NCBI GenBank assembly: GCA_934045075.1
Contig: OW203724.1
Coordinates: 1,790,501 to 1,854,500 of the forward strand
Direction of reading: 5' to 3'
Source of the DNA: Yponomeuta sedellus
Taxonomy: Eukaryota; Arthropoda; Insecta; Lepidoptera; Yponomeutidae
Length of the DNA stretch: 64,000 bases
Below the pieces are notes generated by a model, which was given only the letters and a program-made list of their open reading frames with translations, was not told the origin of the DNA and made no database searches. Each line of letters begins with the position of its first letter. The stretch's first letter is position 1. This document shows positions 1-12,500 of this stretch, in pieces. The position numbers were made by a program, and so were the translations under genes.

Positions 1-269
1 TGGGGCCGGGCCCTGGAGTCTAATAGTAACATACTTAGTTTTTCAATAGAATGAAATAAGCACGACAATAGTTAATATTTGCCTCAATTTCGTAGTCTAC
101 AAAGCAATAGCAGTACAATATCATTCCAGGGTTACCTATAACCCGCGCATATTAAATAGGCATCTCTCGCGAAGAAGGTCGAATCGCAAGAGTTGCCGAG
201 TTAAGTAGCACGGTTATATAGCAATGGTTATATACCATTGCAATGTAATAGGTTACTAGACTACCGATA
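1..269. repeat. Dispersed repeat, left part, interrupted by the Transib-like element
   Basis: This stretch aligns base by base with 28155-28390, sharing the landmarks CTACAAAGCAATAGCAG, TCTCGCGAAGAAG and GGTTACTAGACTAC. The match stops exactly at CCGATA (264-269). It resumes at 3219 and, after a SINE, at 3465-3499 (ACGACCATTACC). The 28 kb copy is therefore the uninterrupted form and shows the pre-insertion site. The family was not recognised; no coding potential was seen. The repeat may begin before the window. Confidence 0.75.
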
Positions 270-327
270 CACACTGGTTCCACGCCCTAAGAGTAGCGGT
301 CATAGGGTTTCGCGATAATAATGACTG
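270..327 (+). repeat. Left terminal inverted repeat of the Transib-like element
   Basis: The end begins CACACTG, close to the recombination-signal heptamer CACAGTG. After CACACTGGTTCC there is an 11-base stretch absent from the other end, followed by GTAGCGGTCATAGG; the shared block GGTCATAGG is at 298-306 and AATGACTG at 320-327. Counting from the heptamer, GGTCATAGG lies 21 bp in, against 11 bp at the right end. Confidence 0.75.
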
Positions 328-639
328 TCGTTGTCATAGCTGATTATTATTATTATGGTGTTTTGTAATACTTTAAGCCATAACACAATAAAAAAAAAAC
401 AAAATAATCTTAAAAAGCTTATTTTATTTACAAAATTATGCATTTTTATTACACTTAAAAGAAGGTTTGCAACTTAATAACTATTAAACCTTACTATTTA
501 CATTTTATATTACAAATAAAGTAAATACTTAACTAACATCTAAGTACAAACACACAATTGGACAAAAAATATTATATTTACATAATAGGAGTTATGTAAA
601 AAATAACATAAATACCTATCTTATTTTTTACATTTTTTC

Positions 640-2950
640 CTAAACCGACAACAAATTTAATACTTCTTTTGATAGAATAGACTTCTTCTTCTGTGGTAAC
701 CTTCTTAAACTAGAAATATAAGGATCCGAATTAAGGAGAAGTCTATGTATCAAGTCGGTGTTTGTGACAACCCGAGACATTTTCCTCGTGTTGTCACGCC
801 TGAAGAGTTTGATTAATTTATTGCAAGATTCGGCGGCCTCTTCCGAAAGCTCACCTATTGACAATAATGCGTGTTCAATTACTTCCGACCCATGAATGAG
901 GACCTTATGTACAGACGATGGCAAGTTGTACCATGGATAGGTAGCAACAAGTTTACGTGCTGTTTCTAGAGAATACTCTTTAAAAGTGGCGTTATTAATT
1001 TTGTATCCCGACGAAAGACACTGCAGCAGATTATGACATCTGTCAATAAGGATTTTATCTAATCCAGTAATTTCCGCTGAAACCGCTGAGTTAGAAAAAA
1101 ACTTTCTGGCAGTGTTTCCGTCGTTAGATGTGCCACTTCCTCCACTTCGCGGTTTGTCGACTATTAGACCAAGTTTCTGCCTAAACTGTTGCTGCACATG
1201 TTGTTTTTTTTGTGCAAGAAGAGCTTTTTCGTCTGAAGAACGTACCTGCCATTTCTTTATGTCTAATCTATAAGAAACGTGAATTAAATATTCGAAGAAT
1301 CGGATATACGAGTGAAGAGGAGATAGTCCAAATTGATAGGTACCACTATCTGCAGTTTTGCTCAGCGATTTATCAATGTCATTCATCTCTTTTGGAGTTG
1401 AACCACAAATATAACATCTACTACAAGATGTATCGCTCAGAGCACTGCACACTTTACCATCAACCATGGTTAATTGTAAAGAATGCTGCACTTTTATTTC
1501 ATATTCACCGTGAGTGAAAGAAGTCGGTTGTAAACTATCAATTTTAGTCTTGAAATAAGCTTCTTCTTGCACAGAAAGGTCTTTGGATTCTTTGGCAAAT
1601 TGGAATCGAATAGGCCTACAATACCTGGTGGAAGAAGGGCGCGGATTTTTCCAAACTATTTGATCTGGGTCGGAGGTATTGGACTTACAAACCAATTGAA
1701 GAGGACAATATGAAGTAACAAACATACTGCCATCATCATCGATACCAGAATCTCCAAAAATCTGTTTATATTCGCTGTGCCCCGTACTCCCATCGAAACC
1801 CCATTTTCCAATCAAAACAAATTCTTTATTAGGGTCAATATTATTCAAAACGGGTTTTTGGGATTCTAGTATCCGGCAAGCAGTATGATCTAACAATGAT
1901 TGTAATTCTACTTCAGCAGATGATTCCGTGATAAACTCTTGCGATGGATAGCACCGCTTCTTAGCTTCTAACACTTTTTGATAAGATGGTAATGCATTAG
2001 GTGATTTTGCATTAACGAAGTCTTTCACCAAAAGATACTGATGTTTAGTCAGTTTTGTCTCATTTATAAGAGACAAGACTTCGTCAGTGCTGAAATTTAA
2101 AGATGCAGCGGCGTTAGATAGACTAGAATCGTCCAACAAAGAATTTATCGCAGAACTGTCTACTTTACTTAACTCTGCAAGCCTGCGGCGTTTTGATCTC
2201 TTGCTACATTCCTCAAAGTCCTTCCTGTGCTGGTGCTGTTGGGTGCTTGTCGAAGCTTCTGCTGCTGGCCGTTGGGTGTTGTGGCTCCCTACTGTTGCAC
2301 AAGTTGGCAGAACGCAAACTTCAATTTCGTTCAGCCAGTCTCCGTACTTAGAGACCATGCGAGAATGGTTGCGCGTGACTTGCTTCCAAATTGCTACCAA
2401 TCTTGTACAAACTTTAGTAACTCTTTTTTCCAAGTCATCAGCAATGTAATTCTCAACATCAGGCAGCAATTGTATTAGGTCTCGAAAAACTCGATGCCAA
2501 CGCTCCAGTTCAGATTTGCTGTCTTTAATAGACAGCCAAGTATCTAGTACAAGCATTCTTTTGAAAGAACACTTAATACTAGTACCTAAAACAAAATAAA
2601 AATACGTTAAAAGCGGATCAAAATAGATACATGTTTCGTAGCAAGTGCTACGCGCCTGCTACGCGTTCAGGCGCGCGGCGTAGCACCTGGCTGCACCTTA
2701 CAGACGCAGCATGACGCAGCTAAATTTGGAGAGGCCTAGTAGTAGACATTGTAACCCATATTTCTATACCAAATTGAATGGTACAAGTAGGTACAAACAT
2801 AAGTAAAAGCTTCAACGTAAAAAATATACAGACATAAATACATAAAAAATGCCACGTTGGCGTAGCACTCTATTTAAAAAAAAAATGTAGAAGGAAAAGG
2901 CAAAATAGTAAAGTAAATTAATAATACATACCTGTGACTTCAAATTCCAT
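640..2950 (-). CDS. Transib/RAG1-like DDE transposase (two exons)
   Basis: I propose two exons: 2950-2932 (start ATG, 19 nt, encoding MEFEVT plus one base) and 2585-640, joined across a 346-bp GT-AG intron with matching phase, giving about 654 residues. The large exon alone encodes 638 residues from an internal Met at 2556. In that numbering the RAG1-type catalytic residues are D255 (FDGSTGHS), D366 (MVDGKV) and E576 (SEEAAESCNK). The zinc ligands of RAG1 are matched by C381-x2-C384 (CYIC) and by H550/H555 in HKVLIH, the same H-K-x-L-x-H spacing as in RAG1. NDGNTARKF resembles the RAG1 NGNFARK segment. Known function of the family: cut-and-paste transposition with hairpin formation on flanking DNA. 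No stop or frameshift interrupts it, so the protein may be active. The assignment rests on these remembered motifs, not on an alignment. Confidence 0.85.
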
Positions 2951-3105
2951 TGTAAAATAGCAGGTCACAGACAAGTTGGAACTTAAACACACGCGTCGCG
3001 TCTTGGGCTAATTAAAGCACTTGGTGATAACAGGTTGATGACTAATTACTTGTGTTCACTTCGGATGCCGAAAAAGGAATGTTGGGAACAATAGATTGCG
3101 AAACC

Positions 3106-3112
3106 TTTTATA
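3106..3112 (-). promoter_or_regulatory. TATA box of the Transib-like transposase gene
   Basis: TATAAAAGG on the minus strand lies about 155 nt upstream of the proposed start codon at 2950 and about 100 bp inside the right terminus. Initiation would be expected about 30 nt downstream, near 3080, leaving a short 5' leader. Position within the element makes it the transposon's own promoter. Confidence 0.6.
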
Positions 3113-3167
3113 CCCTCAGGTAGTATGACAATTAGTGGGTAACTGAGCCAGATATCATGGCTTAGCT

Positions 3168-3213
3168 CAGTCATTGCCATCCGAGTCCTATGACCTACTA
3201 CGGTACCACCGTG
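3168..3213 (-). repeat. Right terminal inverted repeat of the Transib-like element
   Basis: Read on the minus strand from 3213, the end starts CACGGTG, then GTACC, then GTAGTAGGTCATAGG. The shared block GGTCATAGG occupies 3195-3187, 11 bp after the heptamer, and AATGACTG occupies 3175-3168. Compared with the left end, an 11-base segment is missing between the terminal dozen bases and the inner blocks. Confidence 0.75.
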
Positions 3214-3223
3214 CGATAGTGTG

Positions 3224-3470
3224 AATAAATAAATATTCCTGGTCATATTACGCAGGGCTCCTTAGCCCTATACGAAGTACAACTAAATGACTGTGTTATA
3301 GGTGCTAACTCGACGATAGATTTAATACAATAAATACATAGAAAACATTCAAGACCCGAGACATACTAGAAATGTTCGTTTCCTAGTTTGACCCGGCCGG
3401 GATCGAACCAGAGACCTTCCGTTTTACAGTCAGCTTGCCAAACCGCTACGCCACCGAGGCGGACAATAAA
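3224..3470 (-). mobile_element. tRNA-derived SINE
   Basis: Read on the minus strand from 3464, it starts GTCCGCCTCGGTGGCGTAGCGG (A box) and then has GGTTCGATCCC (B box), followed by a non-tRNA body. It is flanked by AATAAA at 3224-3229 and 3465-3470, a likely target duplication. The acceptor stem does not close, so this is a SINE head and not a tRNA gene. It landed only five bases outside the Transib target duplication. Confidence 0.7.
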
Positions 3471-3558
3471 ACGACCATTACCGGACTAATATGACTCTAT
3501 TAAAAACTTTTAATTTAACATTTTAGATAAAAATTTACCGTTCTATGGGGTGAAACAG

Positions 3559-6500
3559 TTCAATGTCGTTGGCAGAATTTTCTCTGAATATCGACGAGAG
3601 CTACGGCCTCCGTACGGCCGCGGAGGCGGACCGGGTCGTGGCCACCATCACCGGCGGCACGTTCTTCGGCCTGCGACACGGGCTCGAGACTCTGGCGCAG
3701 CTCATTATCTACGATGACATAAGGGACCACGTACTGGTTAGTAAACATTTCAGCCACTCAGTACTTCAGAAATGACGCTTATAACGGCACTGGAGCTTTT
3801 TATCTGTAAAAGAACTTTCAAAAGAACGGAAATGACATTGTATAGAATCAGGCGTTACTTTACGGAAATCCATAATAGCATTAAAAAGTTAAAATTACTT
3901 TGCTGAATTCCGCCAAAAATTCCACAAGCACCATGCGGTTAGCTAATACACCGCCCTCACGAAAACACGCGTGTTTTCTCACACAAGTATTGGTGTTGGT
4001 GGTGGTGTGTACGTGTCTTGCTTCTGCTTGAAAAAGTGGGAGGGAGGGCGGTGCATTAGCTAACCGCATGGTGCTTGTGGAATTTTTGGCGGAATTCAGC
4101 AAAGTAATTTTAACTTTTTAATACGGAAATGACAGGTCAACCGTTCAAGTTCAATCGTTTATTGCTTCATGTGGTACATTTGGCTCTTAATATAAATAGT
4201 AGTTCTCAACATGAGCCCTGTAAGGGCACTGCAATGTAGTTACATTATTCACTAATCATGTCATAGGTTTTTTAACAAAATATTAGAAGTAGGTAAGTCA
4301 AATACTACTCTAATATGAGTAGGTACTTGCGCAGTACTAACTTAGTCTAACTTATCACTAACACTGTTATATATAAGTACATCAACTATACCGCCTTTTT
4401 TGTTAATATAAATTTATTCCTTACTATTCTGTATGCCTAATGGCATCGATAAAATATGAGATAATCTATTAATTTATTGACAAATCTGTCAAATACCTTT
4501 TATAATGTATTTTGGTAATTTATTATATATTTAATTGCCATTACATGTGGACCTGAACTATGGAGTTTTAGTGTTGAGGTAGGTATGGCTAATTTATTTT
4601 GATTTCTTAAATTCAATGCTTTCGAGTATTGGTCCTTGGCAAGAGAGAAGAGTAGCTTGTTTTTCCTAACAAACTTACACCGTTACACTTCTGGGTCGGT
4701 AGTGACGCATAAATAGCCACTAAGGATATTAATACAATATTTCTGAAATTCCAAAATTAAAACAGGTGAATGTAAAGGTAGATATGCCGTTGTTGTTATC
4801 CAACGTGATTTAAATAATCCAAAACTTGTAAAACAATTTCTTCGGATTTTTTTGTTATTGTACTTGGGTAAAGTGGTTTTGAAATTAAGGAATCAAAACT
4901 TTATTTAAATTGTTGATTTCCACCGTGGTGGAATATTACCTAACCCTGCGATGCAGGAAGAGACCCGTGCGTGCCGTGGGGACGTACAATAGTAGATTGC
5001 TTAACGAGGGTAGAAAGGAATCAATTCCCGTGCGCTCGGGCGGCTATAGTGCGTGTAGGAATTGATCATTTCGAATATGAAGAAAATAAAAACTCATTTT
5101 TAATATGCAAATCTTAGCATAAAAGATTAATACACGATTATTACCTATTTTTTTGAATTCCGTCACAGATCAGATACTATAACAGATTAGTACCCGTCAA
5201 TTAAAGTCGACTTTTTAAATTTTAAATATGTAACTGCTTATTCCGCATAAAGAAGTTTGCGCTAAATTCACACTGGCTGTTTAGAAACTCACATGGCCGC
5301 AGCATTATTTTTAATTAGTTTTTTTAAAGCCTATTTATTACAAAAACTCTTCACAACGGAAAGTAGTCTATTTTTAAAGTGCATTCCCGCCCGAAATAAT
5401 TTGTATGAGTTTTTCCCTCCCTATGGACGGAAGCAGCATTTTCCACCCAATAATCAGATCAAAACAACACTACTTTCCGAGTATGAGAAATAAAAAGGGT
5501 TGTTACCTACTTGAAATATAATATTCCCGACATTGTAATTTATTCTTGTTGCTTCGAGACTTCTCAGTGACTGCAGAAACTTATAAAGGACCTCTTATCG
5601 TAAATTTAAATATGTTAGCTACCTGCTTACCTACCTACACAAAGGTCTTACTCTTTTAAACCAGTTTGGTGGGATGCTACTCTGTCGCGAAATATTAATA
5701 ACAAGTTATTTCGCAAGTTTTTTTAAAATATTTGTATGAAAAATAAACTTTTGCTTATTATATGTTTAAGTTCGATCTTTTGTACCATCAACACTGTGGC
5801 TTATAGGTATACCCGATAATAACTTGCTTCATTAGGTGATAAAATTTTTAAATAACCTGGTTGTGTAACTTCCGAAATTATTTTACTTCATCATATTGTT
5901 GATATCCTGAAAATATAGCAAAGGGCTAAAATGATACATGGACTAAAATAAAAAGCCGGCTTTGAAGCTAAAGTCGTCTGCTTTCTGTCAGGCAGGCTCG
6001 TAGTAATCACGTAGTAATTGGCTACCCTAAGGTGAGATCCTCTAAAATGCATAGTTGTTCAATAAATATACTCGTATTAGTATAGTAAGTATTGGTTGTT
6101 TCTTTAAGTATAGTAAGTATTAGTTGTTTCGCTACTGGAAGTCATTCCAATTCTCTAATTTGTGCAGTGTAGTTGGTTGTAATGACATTGTACTGCGATT
6201 GGTTAGTAGACTACCAAATAGAGGCTATTTTAACAGCAAATAACAGCTATTTTCGTGCTTATATTATTTGAAAAGAATAAATGTGGAGTTTCTTTGTTAG
6301 TTTCTTCTCCACATTTTTTAATAACTGTGAAACTAACAGCTTTAACGTTCATAAAGAAAATATTTAGTTTTTATAGTGAATAAAATTCTTTTGACTTTTT
6401 ATTCAAAATCTATCTATGTGTATATTAGATTAGATTAGATATTTTATTTTAAAGAACTCGTGTTAATTTAGAACAAACTTAGGAGAAAATCAACAAGACG

Positions 6501-9500
6501 GAGACGGGGCCCACTCGATATCAATCCTTGAACGTCCCCACTGCTGAGGCATGGGTCTCTTCCTGCATCGCAGAAAGGTAGGCCGTACTCCACCACGGGG
6601 GCCAAGACCGGGTTGGTGGAGTCCACTCGCGTTGAGTCAGTTAGGTCATTTTTCGGATTTTTGGTTTTAGTTTTACTTATAGTACAGACATTGTTGGATG
6701 ATTTAAAGTAGACGCCCGGTTCAACGAACTATTTCGCACCGATCGAGACAGGACAGTTATTTTTAATGACCTTTGATTTTGAATGTTATTTTATGATGTT
6801 ACTTTGAATACTTGTTAATTCAGAGAAGAATATACAGTTTATTTATCCTTACTTGACCATTTTAGTAAACAAGATTCTACCCGTAAAGTATGGATTTTAG
6901 TCGCAAAGCGCCATATTCCAGTAAATGACTTAATCGGGGAGACTATTTTAGATAACACGCTGTCAATTTTATAAACAAAGTTCATTGAGTTGCGAGAAAA
7001 AATGTCGTTTCAATTTGGCATCAAATATCAATTTGGAGGTAAGAATCTTGTTTACTAAATTGGCCAAGTAAGAATAAATAAATAGCGAAATAAAAAGCGA
7101 ATAAAAAAGTAAGACTATAAATGAAAATATCTACCTATGCATTTTTATTGTTAACTAGCTGTGCCCCGCGTTTTATCGATTTTCCCATGGAAATAAGATG
7201 TAAAACGTAGTAAAACGTAGCTTATGTGTAAATCCAAAATGTGAGCTACCTCCATACGAAATTTGATTAACATCGCTCCAGCCGTTTAAACGTGAAGAAG
7301 ACGTGAACAAACATACACACTCACAGACTTTCGCCTTCGTAATGGTAGTTTAAAGTGCGAAAGTGTGATGTGATTATTGTTAAATTCTACGGTCTTATTT
7401 ATAATACTCTAAAACATTTCTCAAATGCGGTTTTTAAATAGTCTGTTAGACATATATTAAAAACCGGTCAAGTGCGAGTCGGACTCGCCCATCGAGGGTT
7501 CCGTACTTGGTAGGTACTTATATAATAGTTCAAGAATCAAGCCTCGCAGCTTTTCCGAGCTTTTCCAGAACTTCAAGGACTATTTTTTATAATTTAATTG
7601 CAAATGCATAGTTTTCAGGTATTGCCCTGTATTTTTTGTATAAAACAGTATTAAATTGTTGTCATAGTTGTTAAGATTTGTGATCTTAACTTTTTGCAAA
7701 TAACATATGTATTATAAAACAAGTTATGTATGATTTTTTCCCATTGGTGGCGCTAGTTAACACCATGAAGCGCCTTAACATGTAGCTCGTTCAGACTGTT
7801 GATTTACAAATGATTTGATTACCTCTGACCCCTCTGACACGACCAAAAGGTTTTTATTTGACAGCTTAATCTGCCCTTTGATATTAATTTATTGTGTCTG
7901 GCAGCGATGTCAACAAGAAATAGATAGATAAATTTACCGCACAATGATGAGCCGTTTTTAGCACACATTCTTTTTTTTTATTTTTTGGGTTATTGACAGA
8001 TAAGTTACACGCTTTCCTTTCATTATTATTAAATAGATGGCGCTTGTAGGCGTGGACATACAAGAACAAGGACATGGCTGTCATGCTCAGCACAGATCAA
8101 TTTTGACAGCCGCATTCTGGTTATTCTATGGCCACGCCTGTAAGCGCCATCTATCAATTGCTTTGTGAACTTTTGCTGAAAACGGCTCATTGTTCGCTAC
8201 TTTAGTTTGTAGGGGGCTTAGAGCGGATTAGGTTCCGCTCTAAACCTTGAAGGTTTTACTTTATAAATTTGTTAAGATCCTGCCGCCATAACTCTAAAAA
8301 GTGGAATCGTGACTACCTTCTTCTTCTTCAGGCTATATTAGTCCACTGCTGGACATAGCCCTCCCCTAATGAGCGCCATAGCGCAAAGTTGTGCCATCAT
8401 TGGAGGGAGGGTAATGCCCATAATCCCCACGCTTGGCATGCGGGTTGGGGATCGCAGTTTGGTGGAATTGTTCTGCAGGGGGCGCTGCTGCCCACCCCCC
8501 AGTTTGACCCTCCGTGACTACCTATTTAAATTGAATTTGAGAAGTGTTTTGAGGAATATATTTTTATAAATACGAAGGAATATATCGTCGGTATAAAGGT
8601 AAAACTCATTAACTGCTTTTCCATTTTTTTATTTATATACTGATAATTATTTTTGCTCAAAAATAACACTAACTAGTATACTCATAAAAAAAATAACGAT
8701 GGGTGAGCGTGTTTATTTCTGAGCTAAATATTATATTTAGTATCTCAAATTCACATTAGTGCAGTTTCTACGATTAGGCTCATTTGCAGTTACTGAATTT
8801 TACCTTTATACCGACGATATGTTTTGTTCTTATGGCCCTTAGTCCAACAGGTGTTCAATATTTTGTTTGTTTCCAGATCGTCAGGGATGTGAACATCGAC
8901 GACAAACCAGCTTATCCATATCGAGGAATCCTCCTAGACACGTCTAGGAATTACTTCACGACTAGCGCGATCAAGAGGCTGCTTGGTAAGGACAGCAGCT
9001 CAACTTTTACACTTTATCTACTTGCAAAGTCATCAGTACCTAACGTAACGTAAATATTGATGTAAAATGTTAGCCGTTGAATTTTAGTGTAGTGCAGTGG
9101 TAAAAATGCAGCGAAAAAAACTTTTCATCAGTTGCTACCACCGATTTGATAACATTCCATGATTGCGATCAATAACTTAAAATGCCCAAACTTTAGTTAA
9201 TCTTCATACAAAAGTAGGGAAAGCATTAGTGCTGCTGCCAGACACACGAACAGCACTCGTTCACGAGCATGACGCTGACCCCTGCGTCATGCTCGTGAAC
9301 GAGTGCTGTTGTCGCTATGCTGCTGCCATCACCATCGTTGTTGAGATGTTGCAGGCAAATTGTGATAATATAAATATAATAAACTGATGACGACGCCGTT
9401 TGTAAAACGCGGAATAATACAAATTGCCTGCGACAGATACAAGTAGTACCGGCGATTTGAATAAACTGAATGAAGTGACAGTGAAGAGGTCTATGCTCAA

Positions 9501-12500
9501 CACTGGGCGTCTCTCATGGGCTGCATAGATAGCAAAGTTTTACACTTTCGTATAAGTTAAAATAAGGATTCTTTTGTGTTAAGTAGGGGGTGGAAGGGCT
9601 CATGTTGCGGACTTTTATATATTTTAAGACCTATTCTGTACCACATGAAGCAATTAAAGAACTTGAACTTGACAATAAGTAGTAAAGTAGACTAAAAATA
9701 TTCATATGAACTTTAGGATATCGGTCGACATCGTATAAGATATCGGTTTAAGTCCACTTTTTAAATTTTAAATATGGAACTCACCGCGTAATTGTTGCGG
9801 GTTATTCCGCTCAAAGAAGTTTGAGCTAAGTTCACACTGGCTGTTAATTTTTTTTTAATTAGTTTTTTTTTAAAAAGCCTATTTGTTACATAAAACTCTT
9901 TACAGCTGACAGTAGTTCTATTTTTAAAGTTCATTCCGGCCCTTAGGTGGGAAGTAACTTGTATGAGTTTTTCCCTTCCTATGGAGGGAAGCAGCATTTT
10001 CCACCCAATAATCAGATCAAAACAACACTACTTTCTGAGTATAAGAAATGAATAGTTATTTGTTATACAAGAGTGCAAAGTTGCTTTTTAACCGCGTGTT
10101 CAATTTTGATGACCGAGCAAGCGAAGGATTCTAAAATTGAATCACGAGCGCAGCGAGTGATTCTAAATTAGAATCCTGAGTGTTAGCGAGGGAATCAAAA
10201 GAGCACGAGGTGAAAAATCTTTGCATTAATAGAACGAGTTTTGTTTATAATTTGACAGCTGTCAGTTGAAAACGATTCTACATAGAGCTGAGAAGTATTA
10301 TACTCACTTGCAGTTCCTCAGGCAACTTTAGACCTACTATGAGTAATGGCAACGCTTTTTGCATATTTTACCGAGAGAAAGTGGGCGTACATTAATGTTG
10401 CTTAATTTCACCGAGGTGTAACATGTCCTGATGGTAGTTTGGTGATATAGTGGCTCGATTTAAATTGCCGAGCTTGGAGGATCTGAACTTGACCACAAAC
10501 ATTAGGTATATGTATGCCTCTCACACAGTACTACTGATAGGTTAAGAGTTATCGTTAGTAATCTTAGATGACATACTCTTTATCATAGAACCAACGAAAA
10601 AAGGAAATTACAAGGTCAGTTCCCAGAAATTCTCAAATAGATAGTTACCTACTTATGCCTATCAAGATAAAAATTATTTTGACAGCTATTCTGATGATAA
10701 TGTACTTCCTAGATTTTTCGTTCTTACAGTAGTATATGATCACAGGTGTCGGCACAGGTAATTATTTCGTTGTGACAAGGGCTCGATATTTACTAAATTA
10801 ATTGAGCATTAGTTGCAGGCCACAAGACACAAATAAATGTTGCTAGTAATAATGCGCTAAGACAAGGCAATGTTTTAGATGGCATGGCGGCTGTGAAACT
10901 CAACACCTTCCACTGGCACATCACCGACAGCCACAGTTTTCCCTTCGTATCCGAGAGGCAACCCAACCTGACCAAGTATGGCGCCTATAGCCCAAGCAAG
11001 GTGAACCTATAAATCTTTATTGTATATCTTCAAGGCGCCTCGGTGTGCCAACCACCAATGAAATAAAAATCATAACTTGTTTTATAATAATACGTTTTTT
11101 TCCAAAAAGTATCGTATCAACATCAAATGTCTTAATATCTATGACAAATATTTATAGAAACTACAGTCTAAACTCTAAACGATGTCCGCTAAAAACGGCC
11201 GATTGCATGCTTTAAGTATAAATAACGATCTTTATGTACTATTTAGCCATTGCATGCATACAAAATCCGACCTCTGTGGCGTAGCGGTAGCGCATCTGCC
11301 TACCATGCAAGAGGTCCCGGGTTCGAATCCCGGCTGGAAACAAAAAAAAAACAGTTCTTGGATATTTACATGTTTGTGATGTCGTTGTTTCTGGTTCCCA
11401 CGACACAGGGTATCCTAGTGTGGGGCCAGAAGCAATGTATGTGCCTGTATGTAAATTTTAATGTTTAAAATGACATAAACAACAGTAAAAAAAACATTTA
11501 CAAAATATTTCGTCCACAAAGTCAACGAAAATTAATACAAAACATATATTAAAAAAAGTCAATCTTTATGTAGTTATAGCCTTATAGCAAGGATTACTTA
11601 TAGTGATAACTTGACAGGTGTATGGCAAGGAGGCTATCCGCGAGATCATCCAGTACGGCTTGGTGCGCGGGATTCGGGTTTTGCCGGAGTTCGACGCGCC
11701 CGCGCACGTCGGCGAAGGCTGGCAGGGCACTGACCTCACCGTGTGCTTCAAGGTACGTAAATACCTAATACACCTTCTATTTGTTGCAAAAAAAGTCGTC
11801 CTTCATTATTACCTACGTGATTTTTGTTTCTTTTAATAATTTTCTTAGTTAGGTCCATCCATAAATTACGTCACACGTTAAGGGGGAGGAAGGGACTTTG
11901 TGTGGCTTGGCTGGGGGTGGGAGGGGGCCTAAGCTTCGTGACGTCACACTTCCAAAACTCACCCAAAACTACGGGTTAGAACTAGGGTTGCCAGATGTCC
12001 GGTATTTAAGCGTACAGTCCGGTATTTTTGGGGCCTGTCCGGTAAAAAATAAATGGTCATACCTTACAGAACAATGTCCGCTATTTCGAGGAACAGTACC
12101 TATCGGATGAAGAAACACGCTCTGATTGCTTATCAATTATCATCGAGCTGTCTTGGAAAAGTAGTTCCAGTTCGAAAACTCGGTATTTAGTAGCTTCAGT
12201 TTCTTGGACTTAGAATGCGGTCCAAGCCGGTACCAACTTATATGCTAGGCCGTATTTTCTTGCGACCTAGCATATACCGGCTGGGGTTGTCCGGTATTAT
12301 TTCGCGACTCACCTGGCAACCCTAGTTAGAACACGAACTTTGAAACTTTCCACTATTAACGAAGTACTCAAAACATTTGCAAATCTTGATAAAACCTAAT
12401 TTTGATATAAAACGATTTGCTGCGTTGTGGTGTGGGTCTAGAGAAGTGTCGTAAAAGGCGACTAAGGGACACAAACCGTCACAAATTAGACAAAACCGGG

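Larger units (their letters stand above)
270..3213 (-). mobile_element. Transib-like (RAG1-related) DNA transposon, apparently complete
   Basis: The element is bounded by an exact 5-bp duplication, CGATA, at 265-269 and 3214-3218. The ends are inverted: CACACTGGTTCC on the left and, read on the minus strand, CACGGTGGTACC on the right. Inside, both ends share GTAG, GGTCATAGG and AATGACTG in the same order. It carries one two-exon gene on the minus strand for a RAG1-like transposase, a TATA box, and AATAAA-type signals on the minus strand (423-428). Five-bp duplications and CAC-starting termini are known traits of the Transib superfamily. The perfect target duplication and the open reading frame suggest a young insertion. 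Host context: it lies antisense in an intron of the hexosaminidase gene. Confidence 0.85.

Noticed and set aside
1212..2478. Plus-strand ORFs across 1212-1517 and 2087-2478.
   Set aside because: They are antisense shadows of the Transib-like transposase, with no recognisable domain or start context.
3214..3223. CGATAGTGTG as part of the right transposon terminus (it would extend the match to CACACT at both ends).
   Set aside because: The empty site at 28385-28395 contains GATAGTGTA, so these bases belong to the target. Ending the element at 3213 also yields the exact CGATA duplication.
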